This document shows positions 37,763 through 46,922 of a stretch of DNA of 64,000 nt, one piece after another. The translations under genes and the position numbers were made by a program. The stretch comes from Candidatus Eisenbergiella intestinipullorum (lineage in GTDB: Bacteria > Bacillota > Clostridia > Lachnospirales > Lachnospiraceae): NCBI GenBank assembly GCA_019119815.1, contig DWWH01000050.1:1-64000 (forward strand). Reading direction: 5' to 3'. Below the pieces are notes generated by a model. The model did no database searches. It saw nothing but the letters and a program-made list of their open reading frames with translations, and was not told where the DNA came from. Each line of letters begins with the position of its first letter. Position 1 is the first letter of the stretch.

Positions 37763-39403
37763 TTATTCTTCCATGTATAAATCGGAATAAGTATACTCGG
37801 CACCCCAAAGATGATGTTCCAATCCTTTTACATTGCTCTTGAGCAGATAGCTTATGCCGTTCTGATAGGTAGGATAAATTGCGCAGTCATCCTCCAGCAG
37901 AATTTTTTCCGCCCGTGCCAGTTCATCCCATCTTTTCACCGGATCCTTTAACAGATCTCCGGAGGTCGCCCTGTCAATGATGTCCGTATATTCTTCACCC
38001 ATATAGCCATTCAGATTGCAGGAACCGCCTATCTTAAACAGCTCCAGATGGTTCAGGGGATCCGGATAATTGGATTCCCATCCCACACAGGTCAGATCAT
38101 AATCTCCCGCGAACAGCTCTTCATAACGCTGTTTGCTGGGTACGGAACGGATATTGATCGTCAGTCCGGGCAGGTTGGTCTGCCAGCGATCCTGGAAAAA
38201 TACGGCAACGGCAGACTCGGTATCCGCATCGCTGGTCGTAAAGGTCAGCTCTATTGAATCAACTCCCAGTTCGTCCAGGCCCTTATTCCAATATTCCAGC
38301 GCCTTTTCAGGATCATACTTCTGATACTCTGTCCCCGCATAATCTCTGAAATCCTCTCCGTCCTCATTGAAGGAAAGTCCCCTGGCCGCCATATAATAAG
38401 CCGGTATGGAACCGTCTTTCAGCACGGAGTCACAGAGCGTTTCTTTATCAATAGAATAGGCCAGTGCCTTTCTGATATTTTCATTTGCCAGATATTCATT
38501 TTCCATATTAGGGAAAATAAAGCTTATCACGCCGCCGATTGCCTGGTGGAAATCCTCCTTATCTGACCAGAGCTCCACCTGCTCACCGGAGATGGCGGTA
38601 AAATCCACATCTCCACTTTCATAAGCCAGTTCCGCCTGCTGCATGTCTTCAATCACCTGAAAGCGGATCTCATCCACTTTGATATGATCCGCATCATAAT
38701 AATCCGGATTCTTTTTCAGGCTCCAGGTCTTCCCCTCCACCTCCCAGTCGTCCAGGTAGAAAGGACCGTTGGCAATGCAGTTTTCCGATCCCATGCAGAA
38801 ATCAGCTCCCTTTTCCTCGCGGAATTTCTGATTCATCGGCGTAAACCTGGAATAGGTAAGAAATTCTGTAAAATATGGCACTTCATGTGTCAAATGGATG
38901 ACAAAGGTATGTTCATCCGTTGCTTCCACGCCCAGTTCCGTATAGGGCAATTCACCTGCATATATCTCGGCCGCATTCTGCACGCCCAATGTAACCATCA
39001 GATCGCTGCTGCTGTCTCCGCCGGCCTGATCCGGATCGCAGAATCTCTTAAAGCCATATTCAAAATCGTATGCCGTTACCGGATCACCGTTCGTCCATTT
39101 TGCATCGCTTCGAATGGTAAAGGTCCATGTCAGGCCATCATCGCTGACTTCAGCCTTCTCTGCCATGGCCGGCTCGGCCGTTCCATCTGCAGTCATTTTG
39201 TACAGTCCCTCCACCGTGGCAGCCACCATTTCCATATTATTGGTCATTCCTGTAATCTGGGGATCCATGTCCGTAAGCCCTGCCTGTTTACAGATGGTCA
39301 CCACAGTTCCGCTCTCCGACTGAGCCTGATTTCCGCAGCCTTCCAGAACGGTAAGGCTCAGCGCCGCCGCCAGGAGCAGTGCGGTCCATTTTTTCTTTTT
39401 CAT
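37763..39403 (-). CDS. Peptide ABC transporter substrate-binding lipoprotein 1 (OppA-like)
   Basis: A 546-residue family 5 extracellular solute-binding protein. The signal peptide KKKKWTALLLAAALSLTVLEGC has a lipobox at LEGC. The mature part shows the OppA patterns DPQITG, LTWTFTIRSDAKWTNGDPVTAYDFEYGFKR (SBP_bac_5 signature) and FPNMENEYLANENIRKALAYSID. It delivers oligopeptides to OppBC. ATG 39403 has GAGAGGAG; the longer open frame upstream overlaps the oppF gene and is not coding. It follows oppF by 19 bases. A paralogue opens the same cluster at 43639-45345. Confidence 0.95.
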   Translation of the reverse strand: MKKKKWTALLLAAALSLTVLEGCGNQAQSESGTVVTICKQAGLTDMDPQITGMTNNMEMVAATVEGLYKMTADGTAEPAMAEKAEVSDDGLTWTFTIRSDAKWTNGDPVTAYDFEYGFKRFCDPDQAGGDSSSDLMVTLGVQNAAEIYAGELPYTELGVEATDEHTFVIHLTHEVPYFTEFLTYSRFTPMNQKFREEKGADFCMGSENCIANGPFYLDDWEVEGKTWSLKKNPDYYDADHIKVDEIRFQVIEDMQQAELAYESGDVDFTAISGEQVELWSDKEDFHQAIGGVISFIFPNMENEYLANENIRKALAYSIDKETLCDSVLKDGSIPAYYMAARGLSFNEDGEDFRDYAGTEYQKYDPEKALEYWNKGLDELGVDSIELTFTTSDADTESAVAVFFQDRWQTNLPGLTINIRSVPSKQRYEELFAGDYDLTCVGWESNYPDPLNHLELFKIGGSCNLNGYMGEEYTDIIDRATSGDLLKDPVKRWDELARAEKILLEDDCAIYPTYQNGISYLLKSNVKGLEHHLWGAEYTYSDLYMEE

Positions 39404-39422
39404 AATTTTTCTCCTCTCTCCA

Positions 39423-40370
39423 TCAATAATCCATCGGGATCCTGCCGGACCATTTCCTGATCTCTTCTCCTGAGCCCAGAACCATATGCGTCTGCGACAT
39501 ATGATAGGGGGTTCCGAGATTATAATCGATACCGCTGGTTTTATAATCATAGCTGATGGACACCCTCTTCTTCTCCACCCTGGGATTGGGATGGGGGATA
39601 GCCGACAGCAGTGATTTCGTATAAGGATGAATGGGATCGTTAAAGATCTCTTCCGTAGTCCCTTCTTCTACCAGATGGCCCATATGCAGAACTCCGATCC
39701 TGTCCGAGATATACTTTACCATGGACAGGTCATGGGCAATAAAGAGGTATGCCGTACCCGTCTCATCCTGAATGTCTTTCATCATATTGACAACCTGAGC
39801 CTGAATAGAGACATCCAGGGCACTGATAGCTTCATCCGCTATGATCAGATCCGGTTCCATGACCAACGCTCTGGCAATACCGATACGCTGCCTCTGACCT
39901 CCCGAAAACTGGTGGGGGTATCTGTTGGCGTGTTCCCGTGACAGTCCCACACGTTCCATGATCTTATAGACCTTTTCCTGACGCTCCTCTCTGGTCTTAT
40001 ACAGATGGTGCACATCCAGCCCCTCCGCAATGATATCCATGACCTTTTCTCTTGGATTCAGACAGGCCATCGGATCCTGAAAGATCATCTGCATCCTGGT
40101 CTTCAAATGCTGTTTTTCTTTCTGCGTCAGCTTTCCTCCAATATCGCTGCCTGCAAAAACGATTTCCCCGGCAGTCGGATTATAAAGGCGAATGACGGAT
40201 CTTCCCGTTGTGGACTTCCCGGAACCGGACTCTCCCACCAGGCCGTATGTCTCCCCATAATTAATGTGGAAGCTGATGTCGTCAACCGCTTTTACGCTGA
40301 ATTTTCTGTTCAAGGGGAAATATTGCTTTAAATGTTTTACCTCCAGCAAAGGCGCTTTTCTTTCTGTCAT
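39423..40370 (-). CDS. oppF: Oligopeptide ABC transporter ATP-binding protein OppF
   Basis: A 315-residue ATPase with Walker [10 protein letters not shown], signature FSGGQRQRIGIARAL and Walker B LIIADEAISALD, then the oligopeptide/dipeptide C-terminal extension (GNPIHPYTKSLLSAIP type). It powers peptide import with OppD at the OppBC channel. It starts immediately after the oppD stop, indicating translational coupling. The Walker B has the usual EP replaced by EA, seen in OppF-type subunits. Confidence 0.95.
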   Translation of the reverse strand: MTERKAPLLEVKHLKQYFPLNRKFSVKAVDDISFHINYGETYGLVGESGSGKSTTGRSVIRLYNPTAGEIVFAGSDIGGKLTQKEKQHLKTRMQMIFQDPMACLNPREKVMDIIAEGLDVHHLYKTREERQEKVYKIMERVGLSREHANRYPHQFSGGQRQRIGIARALVMEPDLIIADEAISALDVSIQAQVVNMMKDIQDETGTAYLFIAHDLSMVKYISDRIGVLHMGHLVEEGTTEEIFNDPIHPYTKSLLSAIPHPNPRVEKKRVSISYDYKTSGIDYNLGTPYHMSQTHMVLGSGEEIRKWSGRIPMDY

Positions 40371-40371
40371 A

Positions 40372-41442
40372 TCAGTTCGCCTCCTTCAGCATTTTACCGA
40401 TTCTTTCCTTCAGCGATTCCGGTATCTCCACCTTGGGCGCGGCCGGATGCGCCAGCCAGCTCCTCACCCTGTGATGATCATTGATCTTAAATACCGGAGG
40501 CTCCTTTCGGAAATCAATCTTTAAGGCATACCTGTTTCTGGGCGCAAATGCATCTCCCCTGATCTCGTTGATCAGGTTGGGAGGCGTGCCGGGAATGGTA
40601 TACAGCCTTTTTTCCGTCGTATCCACATCCGGCATGGAAGAAAGCAGTCCCCATGTATAGGGATGTCTTGGATCATAAAAAATATCGTCCACCGTTCCGC
40701 TTTCCACGATCTTGCCGGCATACATAACATTTACATAATCCGCCACCTTGGCAACAACTCCCAGATCATGGGTAATATAAATAACGGAGATTCCAAGCTT
40801 TTTCTGAAGGTTCTGTATCAGCTCCAGTATTTTTGCCTGGATCGTTACATCCAGAGCCGTCGTAGGTTCGTCACAGATCAGCAGCTCCGGATCGCAGGAC
40901 AGTGCGATTGCAATTACAACCCTCTGCCTCATTCCTCCGGAAAGCTGATGCGGGTAGCTCTTCATAAACTCTTCCGCATTGTTGATCCCCACCAGCTTCA
41001 GCAGCTCAATCGCTCTGTCATGAGCTTCTTTTTTCGTCTTATGATAATGATGGATCATTCCTTCCGTCAGCTGTGTACCAATGGTCAGCGTAGGATTCAG
41101 GGATGTCATGGGATCCTGAAATACCATCGCAATCCGTTTGCCGCAGATATGATTCCTCATTTTTTTCGGCGTCAGCGTCAAAAGATCCACCTCAACCGGT
41201 TCCTCTCCCCGTTTATAATGAAACTCAATGCTGCCGCTGTTTATCACCTGATTGCTGCTCATGATTCCCATGATCGCTTTTACGGTAACAGACTTCCCGG
41301 ACCCGGATTCTCCCACGATAGCTACTGTTTCTCCTTTATACAGATCCAGGTCCACTCCCCGGACCGCATTGACAGAACCGGATATGGTATGGAAGGAGAC
41401 GGACAGATTCCTCACTTTAAGCACACATTCTCTTTCGCTCAT
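40372..41442 (-). CDS. oppD: Oligopeptide ABC transporter ATP-binding protein OppD
   Basis: A 356-residue ATPase with Walker [11 protein letters not shown], signature LSGGMRQRVVIAIAL, Walker B LLICDEPTTALD and the C-terminal FAPRNRYAL region. The usual Cys-rich Fe-S-like loop of some OppD proteins is not obvious (one Cys is replaced). It lies 14 bases after oppC and overlaps in spacing with oppF. Role: one half of the ATPase heterodimer of the peptide importer. Confidence 0.95.
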   Translation of the reverse strand: MSERECVLKVRNLSVSFHTISGSVNAVRGVDLDLYKGETVAIVGESGSGKSVTVKAIMGIMSSNQVINSGSIEFHYKRGEEPVEVDLLTLTPKKMRNHICGKRIAMVFQDPMTSLNPTLTIGTQLTEGMIHHYHKTKKEAHDRAIELLKLVGINNAEEFMKSYPHQLSGGMRQRVVIAIALSCDPELLICDEPTTALDVTIQAKILELIQNLQKKLGISVIYITHDLGVVAKVADYVNVMYAGKIVESGTVDDIFYDPRHPYTWGLLSSMPDVDTTEKRLYTIPGTPPNLINEIRGDAFAPRNRYALKIDFRKEPPVFKINDHHRVRSWLAHPAAPKVEIPESLKERIGKMLKEAN

Positions 41443-41456
41443 AATACGCCTCCTTA

Positions 41457-42533
41457 TTATTTATCTTTCATCTTGGGATCCACCGCATCTCTCAGTCCAT
41501 CCGCCAGAAGGTTGAAGCTGAGCATCAGGATTGCCAGCACCAGCACGGGGATGACAAGCATGTGAGGATGGATCGTCAGCGTCTTGTAGCCCTCACTGAT
41601 CAGGATTCCCAGTGATGGCCTGGGCTGCGGCAGTCCCAGGCCGACGAATGCCAGAAAAGATTCCGCAAAGATCGCTCCCGGTATGGAGAACATTGTCATG
41701 ACGATGATCTGTCCGAAAATATTGGGCAGAATATCTTTTACGATAATCTTGCGGGTCGGCGTTCCCAGTGTTCTGGACGCCAGAATATATTCCTCTTCTT
41801 TGAGCTTCATTGCCTGTCCTCTGACCATACGGCTCATACCGATCCATCCGGTGATGAGCAGAGCTATGATGATCGTTACAAGACCGGGGCTCAGTATCAT
41901 GACCATCAGTGTCATGATGACCAGATTGGGAATCCCATTCAGAATTTCAATGATCCTCTGCATGACGATATCCGCTTTTCCTCCGACAAATCCGGAAATC
42001 ATACCATAGGATACGCCGATGATCAGATCTCCCAGAGCGGCGAACAAAGCAATGATCAGAGATACTCTCGTTCCTGTCCAGGTACGGGTCCAGAGGTCAC
42101 GGCCCAGCGTATCCGTGCCAAACCAGTAATATACATCCCCAAGGCCCTTTTCCTCATAAACATTGGTTCCTCTTTCCACACCATTGAAAATTCCCAGTTT
42201 TTCCAGTCCCGGTATTCTGGGCGGAAGATTCGCATGATCCGTGATCATGGACGCATAAGTATGATCATTCATGTTCGGCCCAATAACGGCAAGCGCCACG
42301 ATCACAAGAATGGCGATCAGCGCTACCACTGCGAGCCGGTTCGCCCGAAACCGTTTCAGCGCATCCTTCCAGAACGATACATTGACATAGTTTTTATCAA
42401 TCTGTATATTCTGATGATCTCCGACCAGTTCCATGTCATCCGGAAGAAGGACAATATCCTCCGGATTTTCAGGCATTTCGGTCACTTTTGTTTCTTCTGT
42501 TATTTCCACTGTTCCCTTTTTTCTTTTACTCAT
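41457..42533 (-). CDS. oppC: Oligopeptide ABC transporter permease OppC
   Basis: A 358-residue inner-membrane permease. A cytoplasmic acidic N-terminus of about 70 residues precedes the first helix (RLAVVALIAILVIVALAVIGP). It shows the FGTDTLGRDLWTRTWTGTRVSL motif and EEYILASRTLGTPTRKIIVKDILPN, the EAA coupling helix. ATG 42533 overlaps the oppB stop by eight bases. It forms the pore with OppB. Confidence 0.95.
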   Translation of the reverse strand: MSKRKKGTVEITEETKVTEMPENPEDIVLLPDDMELVGDHQNIQIDKNYVNVSFWKDALKRFRANRLAVVALIAILVIVALAVIGPNMNDHTYASMITDHANLPPRIPGLEKLGIFNGVERGTNVYEEKGLGDVYYWFGTDTLGRDLWTRTWTGTRVSLIIALFAALGDLIIGVSYGMISGFVGGKADIVMQRIIEILNGIPNLVIMTLMVMILSPGLVTIIIALLITGWIGMSRMVRGQAMKLKEEEYILASRTLGTPTRKIIVKDILPNIFGQIIVMTMFSIPGAIFAESFLAFVGLGLPQPRPSLGILISEGYKTLTIHPHMLVIPVLVLAILMLSFNLLADGLRDAVDPKMKDK

Positions 42534-43473
42534 GGCTCTTCCCCTTTGCTACACGTATTCTCGGGTCGATAACTCCGTACAGAATATCTACAACCAGCAT
42601 GCTGACAATAAACATTGCGCTGTATAAGAACGCCAGTGCGAGGACCACATTATAATCGTTGGACTGTATTGCAGTCACCATCAGACTGCCCATACCGGGT
42701 ACGGAAAAGATCTGTTCCACCACGACCGATCCGGACATCATTCCAACGATCATCGGCCCTACTACGGTAATAATCGGGGTCAGACCGTTTTTCAGAGCAT
42801 GCTTGATAAAAATGCTGGCCGTACTGAGGCCTTTGCTTCTCGCCAGCAGCATATAATCCGAATCCAGAACGTCCAGCATCTCTGTCCTGGTATATCGCGA
42901 AATGCTGGCAACCGGCTGCATTGCCAATGCAATAACCGGCATGATGGAGGACAGCACTGCATTTCTGTCCGAATAGATCAGCGGCAGCAATTTCAGTTTA
43001 AAGCCAATAAAGTAGGACAGCCCCAGAGCGAATACATATCCCGGCAGGCTGACGCCGATTACCGAGATAAAAGTCGTGAAGGAATCGATCCAGGTATTTT
43101 TCTTTACCGCAGCAACCATTCCCAAAACAATACCGATCACCGTTCCAATAGCCACAGCGAGCAGTCCCATCCTGGCGGAAACCATAAATTTGTTGGCCAC
43201 CAGTTTTGCTACCGGATAATCCTGTTGGATATTGTAAGATACACCGAAATCTCCCCTCAGCATATTTCCCACATAAATCAGGAAGCGCTGCAGAAAAGGC
43301 TTATCCAATCCGTATTTATGATATAGCTGCGCCATTTGTGTCTCCGACAGCTCCAGCTCGTTAAACGGAGAGCCCGGCATGAATTCCAGCAGGCAGTATA
43401 AAACGAACAGAATCACAAACAAAGTCACAATCGCCATTCCTATGCGCTTTGCAATATACTTCCACATATCCAT
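42526..43473 (-). CDS. oppB: Oligopeptide ABC transporter permease OppB
   Basis: A 315-residue permease with six membrane segments. The N-terminus MWKYIAKRIGMAIVTLFVILFVLYCLLEFMPGSPF is the standard DppB/OppB opening, and the EAA loop is DSDYMLLARSKGLSTASIFIKHALKNGLTP. ATG 43473 has AGAGG. Its leader contains the terminator of the preceding binding-protein gene and the palindrome shared with the M29 leader. Confidence 0.95.
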   Translation of the reverse strand: MDMWKYIAKRIGMAIVTLFVILFVLYCLLEFMPGSPFNELELSETQMAQLYHKYGLDKPFLQRFLIYVGNMLRGDFGVSYNIQQDYPVAKLVANKFMVSARMGLLAVAIGTVIGIVLGMVAAVKKNTWIDSFTTFISVIGVSLPGYVFALGLSYFIGFKLKLLPLIYSDRNAVLSSIMPVIALAMQPVASISRYTRTEMLDVLDSDYMLLARSKGLSTASIFIKHALKNGLTPIITVVGPMIVGMMSGSVVVEQIFSVPGMGSLMVTAIQSNDYNVVLALAFLYSAMFIVSMLVVDILYGVIDPRIRVAKGKSHE

Positions 43474-43485
43474 TCTTCCTCTCTA

Positions 43486-43561
43486 AAAAAGTGTGCGCTG
43501 CGCGCCGAGTGCGCATCAACGTCTTTTTTTATTCAATAGGAAAAACAATTTCCTGTTGAAT
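43486..43561 (-). repeat. Shared leader repeat, copy A (upstream of oppB)
   Basis: On the minus strand the order is a palindrome (43531-43561, arms ATTCAACAGGAAA and TTTCCTATTGAAT), then AAAAAAAGACGTTGATGCGCAC and a GC-rich stem. It aligns with 45569-45622 on the plus strand. It lies between the terminator at 43562-43604 and the oppB start. Confidence 0.8.
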
Positions 43562-43604
43562 AAAAAAACAGCATGAACGGGATTTTGCATGCCCATTCAT
43601 GCTG
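43562..43604 (-). terminator. Terminator after the first opp binding-protein gene
   Basis: CAGCATGAATGGGC pairs with CCCGTTCATGCTG on the minus strand and is followed by seven T residues. Inside an operon, it would make binding protein more abundant than permease. Confidence 0.9.
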
Positions 43605-43638
43605 CTTTCACATATATATTTTTTTCAGGCTGCCGTTA

Positions 43639-45345
43639 TCAATCGGCAATTACAACATTACGGAATACTTCACTTACTCCTATCCCATGAAATTCAATCC
43701 CGGAAATCTTAGGATTGATCATCATACAGTTCATTCCCTGATACAGCACAACCACACTTGCATCTTCCATAAATATCTTTTCCGCTTCATGCAGAGCATT
43801 AAAACGCTCCGTCACGCTGGTATCATAGACTCCGGCGAGCACATCCTCGATGATCGCATCATAATCCGGATTGGACCACTTGCTTACATTGATGGGATAA
43901 CCGGTAATATAACAGTTCAGGAATGTCAGCGGATCAGGATAATCACCGCCCCAGGAAACAACACAGAAATCAAAATCACCTGAATTGACATATTCCATCT
44001 TGGATTTGAACGGAACGGTCTTGAGTTCTACGGTTACGCCGTCCAATGTTGACTGAACCTGATCCTGGATATAGGCGCCCACCGTATAGGCTGATTCATC
44101 GCTTGTGATCAGGAACTCCATATTGTAGCTGTCAATGCCCATCTCCTTCTTGGCAGTCTCCCAATACTGTGCGGCCAGTTCTTTATCCGTTTCCTGATAC
44201 TTTCCGCTGCCCTCCGTAAAATCCTTACCGTTCTCATCTACACTCAGTCCCGAAGGTACAATCGTATATGCCGGACTGGAACCGTCCTTTAAAACGGAAT
44301 CACACAGGGCTTCCTTATCAATGCAGTGTGCCAGCGCCAGCCTGAGATTCTGGTTGGTGACCGTCTCACAGTTGATCGCGAGATAAGTGGTTCTGGAATC
44401 CGGAATCTGAGTAAATCCGGCTTCATTTTTGTACAAATCCACCTGCTCTCCGGTAATGCCCGCCATATCCACATCGCCGCTTGTGTATGCCAGCATTGCC
44501 TGCTGAGAATCCTGGATCAACTGGTACTCCAGCGTCTGCAGATTGCTGTTCCCGCTCTGGTATCCCACGAAGTCAGGATTTCGGGTAAAAGACCAGTATG
44601 TATTCCCCAGTTCATAGTCCTCTACGAGGAAAGGCCCGTTACAGAGAATATATTCCTTTCCCAGGCCAAACATGTCGCCGCATTCTTCCACAAATTTCTG
44701 CTGTACCGGATAAAAGGTGGGAAGCGCCAGGACTTCTTCCGCATAAGGCACAACAGAATCGAATTCGACCACGAATGTCTTATCATCCTCCGCATGGCAT
44801 CCCAGCTCCGTATCAGGCAGTTCGCCATCCGCTATTGCCTTTGCATTTTTGATGCCGGCATTGGTCGGATAAGAGGATACGCTTGTTCCATCATAATTAT
44901 CCGGATTTACAATCCTTTTCCACGCATATTCATAATCATAGGCAGTAACCGGATCCCCATTGCTCCATTTGGCATCCTTCAGCGTAAAGGTCCATGTCAG
45001 GAGATCATCGCTTTTTTCCACGCTCTCCGCCAGATCCAGCACTGCGTTTCCGTTTTCATCCAGCGTATAGAGTCCTGCATAAACATTGGCTACCGCATTT
45101 GCAATGTTTTCCGAACCCGCATCCAGCGGATCAATGGATGTGAGCGCCGTCGTTTCCACAACCGTCATGGATTTGCCATCCTGTGTCTGATCCGTTCCCA
45201 CGGACCCGCCGGACGAGTCCGATTCCGCCGTCCCGGCTTCCGCACTTCCGGAACTTCCCGACGATTCTTTTTGACCGCAGCCTCCCAACGAAAGGACCAT
45301 AACACCAACCAATACCGCAGCCATGAATGATTTCCATTTTTTCAT
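43639..45345 (-). CDS. oppA: Peptide ABC transporter substrate-binding lipoprotein 2 (OppA-like)
   Basis: A 568-residue family 5 binding protein. The signal peptide KKWKSFMAAVLVGVMVLSLGGC has a lipobox LGGC, followed by a Ser/Gly/Ala-rich tether. The SBP_bac_5 signature is LTWTFTLKDAKWSNGDPVTAYDYEYAWKR. It is the first gene of the opp transcript. It is clearly paralogous to the protein at 37763-39403 but not a recent duplicate. The two may widen peptide specificity. AGAGGAGAG precedes ATG 45345. Confidence 0.95.
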   Translation of the reverse strand: MKKWKSFMAAVLVGVMVLSLGGCGQKESSGSSGSAEAGTAESDSSGGSVGTDQTQDGKSMTVVETTALTSIDPLDAGSENIANAVANVYAGLYTLDENGNAVLDLAESVEKSDDLLTWTFTLKDAKWSNGDPVTAYDYEYAWKRIVNPDNYDGTSVSSYPTNAGIKNAKAIADGELPDTELGCHAEDDKTFVVEFDSVVPYAEEVLALPTFYPVQQKFVEECGDMFGLGKEYILCNGPFLVEDYELGNTYWSFTRNPDFVGYQSGNSNLQTLEYQLIQDSQQAMLAYTSGDVDMAGITGEQVDLYKNEAGFTQIPDSRTTYLAINCETVTNQNLRLALAHCIDKEALCDSVLKDGSSPAYTIVPSGLSVDENGKDFTEGSGKYQETDKELAAQYWETAKKEMGIDSYNMEFLITSDESAYTVGAYIQDQVQSTLDGVTVELKTVPFKSKMEYVNSGDFDFCVVSWGGDYPDPLTFLNCYITGYPINVSKWSNPDYDAIIEDVLAGVYDTSVTERFNALHEAEKIFMEDASVVVLYQGMNCMMINPKISGIEFHGIGVSEVFRNVVIAD

Positions 45346-45393
45346 AGTCTCTCTCCTCTTTTTTCTTGTGTCACTCGGTTTCTGCCGGATTTA

Positions 45394-45407
45394 TTAGTCG
45401 CGTTTAA
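45394..45407. promoter_or_regulatory. Operator site 1 at the opp promoter
   Basis: TTAGTCGCGTTTAA fits TTAnnCGCGnnTAA, the core of the palindrome at 33449-33468. It lies just downstream of the opp -10, where a repressor would block initiation. Confidence 0.6.
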
Positions 45408-45488
45408 ATAATAAGTGCATTTTTACACCAAAAAATTATTTTGTCAATATATTTCGCAAAATTAATTTAAAAAAAATTTATAATTTAC

Positions 45489-45499
45489 AACGCGACTAA
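45489..45499. promoter_or_regulatory. Operator site 2 at the M29 promoter
   Basis: AACGCGACTAA is the exact inverse of TTAGTCGCGTT at 45394-45404, 84 bases away, and sits immediately downstream of the plus-strand TATAAT. Confidence 0.6.
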
Positions 45500-45524
45500 T
45501 TTATGATATGGTTACTACGTAACG

Positions 45525-45568
45525 AAGATGTTGCCGGTACAGGACGAATTCTGGCAGCATCTTTTTTT
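45525..45568 (+). terminator. Terminator in the M29 gene leader
   Basis: AAGATGTTGCC (45525-45535) pairs with GGCAGCATCTT (45553-45563) with one mismatch, followed by a T-run to 45568. It lies upstream of the gene, so it is an attenuator candidate. Confidence 0.75.
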
Positions 45569-45622
45569 ATTTAACAGGGAATTTCATTTCCTACTTGAAT
45601 AAAAAAGACGTTGCTGCGCACC
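45569..45622 (+). repeat. Shared leader repeat, copy B (upstream of the M29 gene)
   Basis: ATTTAACAGGGAA pairs loosely with TTTCCTACTTGAAT, followed by AAAAAAGACGTTGCTGCGCAC. It aligns with copy A on the opposite strand at 43486-43561, in the same order and orientation relative to its gene. Confidence 0.8.
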
Positions 45623-45668
45623 ACTTTTCTATTTGGAAAGATCATGTTATTCGGAAAGAAGGGATGAT

Positions 45669-46898
45669 ATGGATAAAGTAAAGTTACATCAGTACGCTGA
45701 AGTCGTCGTAAAAAAAGCGTTGCAGCTGAAAAAGGGGCAGATATTATATGTAGAAGCTCTGTTGGGCACAGAAGAATTCGTATGTGCTCTGGCCGAAGAA
45801 GCCTATCAGGCAGGCGCCGGTGATGTGGCTGTAAATTGGAAGAGCAATCAGCTGGATCGGATCAAGCTGTCACGTCCTGATGCTCCGGACATTGGCCGGC
45901 TGACAGAGCTGGATTATGCAACCATTGATTATTATGCCAGCCGCGGAGCCGCTTTCGTCCGGATAGAATCTCCTGATCTGGAAGTATTCCGTGATGTTCC
46001 CACTGCCAATCTTCAGAGAAAAGCGGTTGGTGATCGGGAAAGCAGACTGCGTTACAGTGAAAAGTCACGCGAAACAGGAGCCGGTTCCACGATCATCTGC
46101 GTTCCGACCATTCCCTGGGCAAAGGCCGTGTTTCCTGACCTGTCGCCTGAAGAAGGTATGGAGAAGCTGTGGGAAGCAGTATTCCAATGTGTCCGTGTCA
46201 ACGAACCTGATCCGCTTGCCGCCTGGGACAATTTCGTCTCCAATACCAGAAAGCGCCGGGAGCTTCTTAATAAGAAGAAGTATATTACTTTTCATTATAA
46301 AAGTTCCCGGACGGATCTTTATCTCAGCCCCATCGAGGATCAATTCTGGTGCGGCGGGTGCAATGACACGGACGATCCGGATATATACTGCATTCCGAAT
46401 GTCCCCACAGAAGAGGTCTTTACCTGTCCTAATAAATATAAGGCAAACGGCTATGTTTCCTCCACTAAGCCGCTTAATTTTCGGGGACGGATCATCAACA
46501 ATTTCAAGCTTACGGTAAAGGACGGAAAAGTAATTGAATATTCCGCCGAAGAAGGCGAAGATGTGTTAAAAAGCATTCTTGAAACGGACAGCGGCTCCCG
46601 GTATTTCGGTGAAATGGCGCTGATCGATAAGAACTCTCCTATCAGTAAGCTGAATATCACTTTCTATACAACGCTGTATGATGAAAATGCCTCCTGTCAC
46701 ATCGCCCTGGGACTGGGGCTTGGCGGTGCCGGCACAATGACTCCGGAAGAAAAAGAATCAAAAGGGATCAATCATTCCGCACTCCATGTGGATTTCATGG
46801 TAGGTTCAGACGATATGAATATCAAAGGACAGCTGGCGGACGGCACATGGGAAGATGTATTTATTGATGGCAGCTGGGCTCCTGCCTTTACCATTTAA
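45669..46898 (+). CDS. M29 family aminopeptidase
   Basis: A 409-residue cytoplasmic metalloaminopeptidase of the AmpS/PepS/aminopeptidase T family. The dinuclear metal site is visible: Glu in NVPTEEVF, Glu in YFGEMALI, His in ENASCHIALG, and the His/Asp pair in NHSALHVDFMVG. ATG 45669 is used (AAGAAGGGATG upstream), since the 12 codons before it lack a site. It opens a three-gene transcript with the two DUF4438 genes and is divergent from opp. It would trim imported peptides. Confidence 0.93.
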   Translation: MDKVKLHQYAEVVVKKALQLKKGQILYVEALLGTEEFVCALAEEAYQAGAGDVAVNWKSNQLDRIKLSRPDAPDIGRLTELDYATIDYYASRGAAFVRIESPDLEVFRDVPTANLQRKAVGDRESRLRYSEKSRETGAGSTIICVPTIPWAKAVFPDLSPEEGMEKLWEAVFQCVRVNEPDPLAAWDNFVSNTRKRRELLNKKKYITFHYKSSRTDLYLSPIEDQFWCGGCNDTDDPDIYCIPNVPTEEVFTCPNKYKANGYVSSTKPLNFRGRIINNFKLTVKDGKVIEYSAEEGEDVLKSILETDSGSRYFGEMALIDKNSPISKLNITFYTTLYDENASCHIALGLGLGGAGTMTPEEKESKGINHSALHVDFMVGSDDMNIKGQLADGTWEDVFIDGSWAPAFTI

Positions 46899-46922
46899 TT
46901 TTTAAGAAATGAGGTGCAGCTT

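Larger units (their letters stand above)
45346..45668. other. Divergent regulatory region, opp / M29 aminopeptidase
   Basis: This 323-base region is very AT-rich. It holds a minus promoter (TTGACA complement at 45442-45447 with an A-rich -10 near 45420), a plus-strand TATAAT at 45479-45484, two inverted operators at 45394-45407 and 45489-45499, a terminator at 45525-45568 and leader repeat copy B. Confidence 0.7.
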
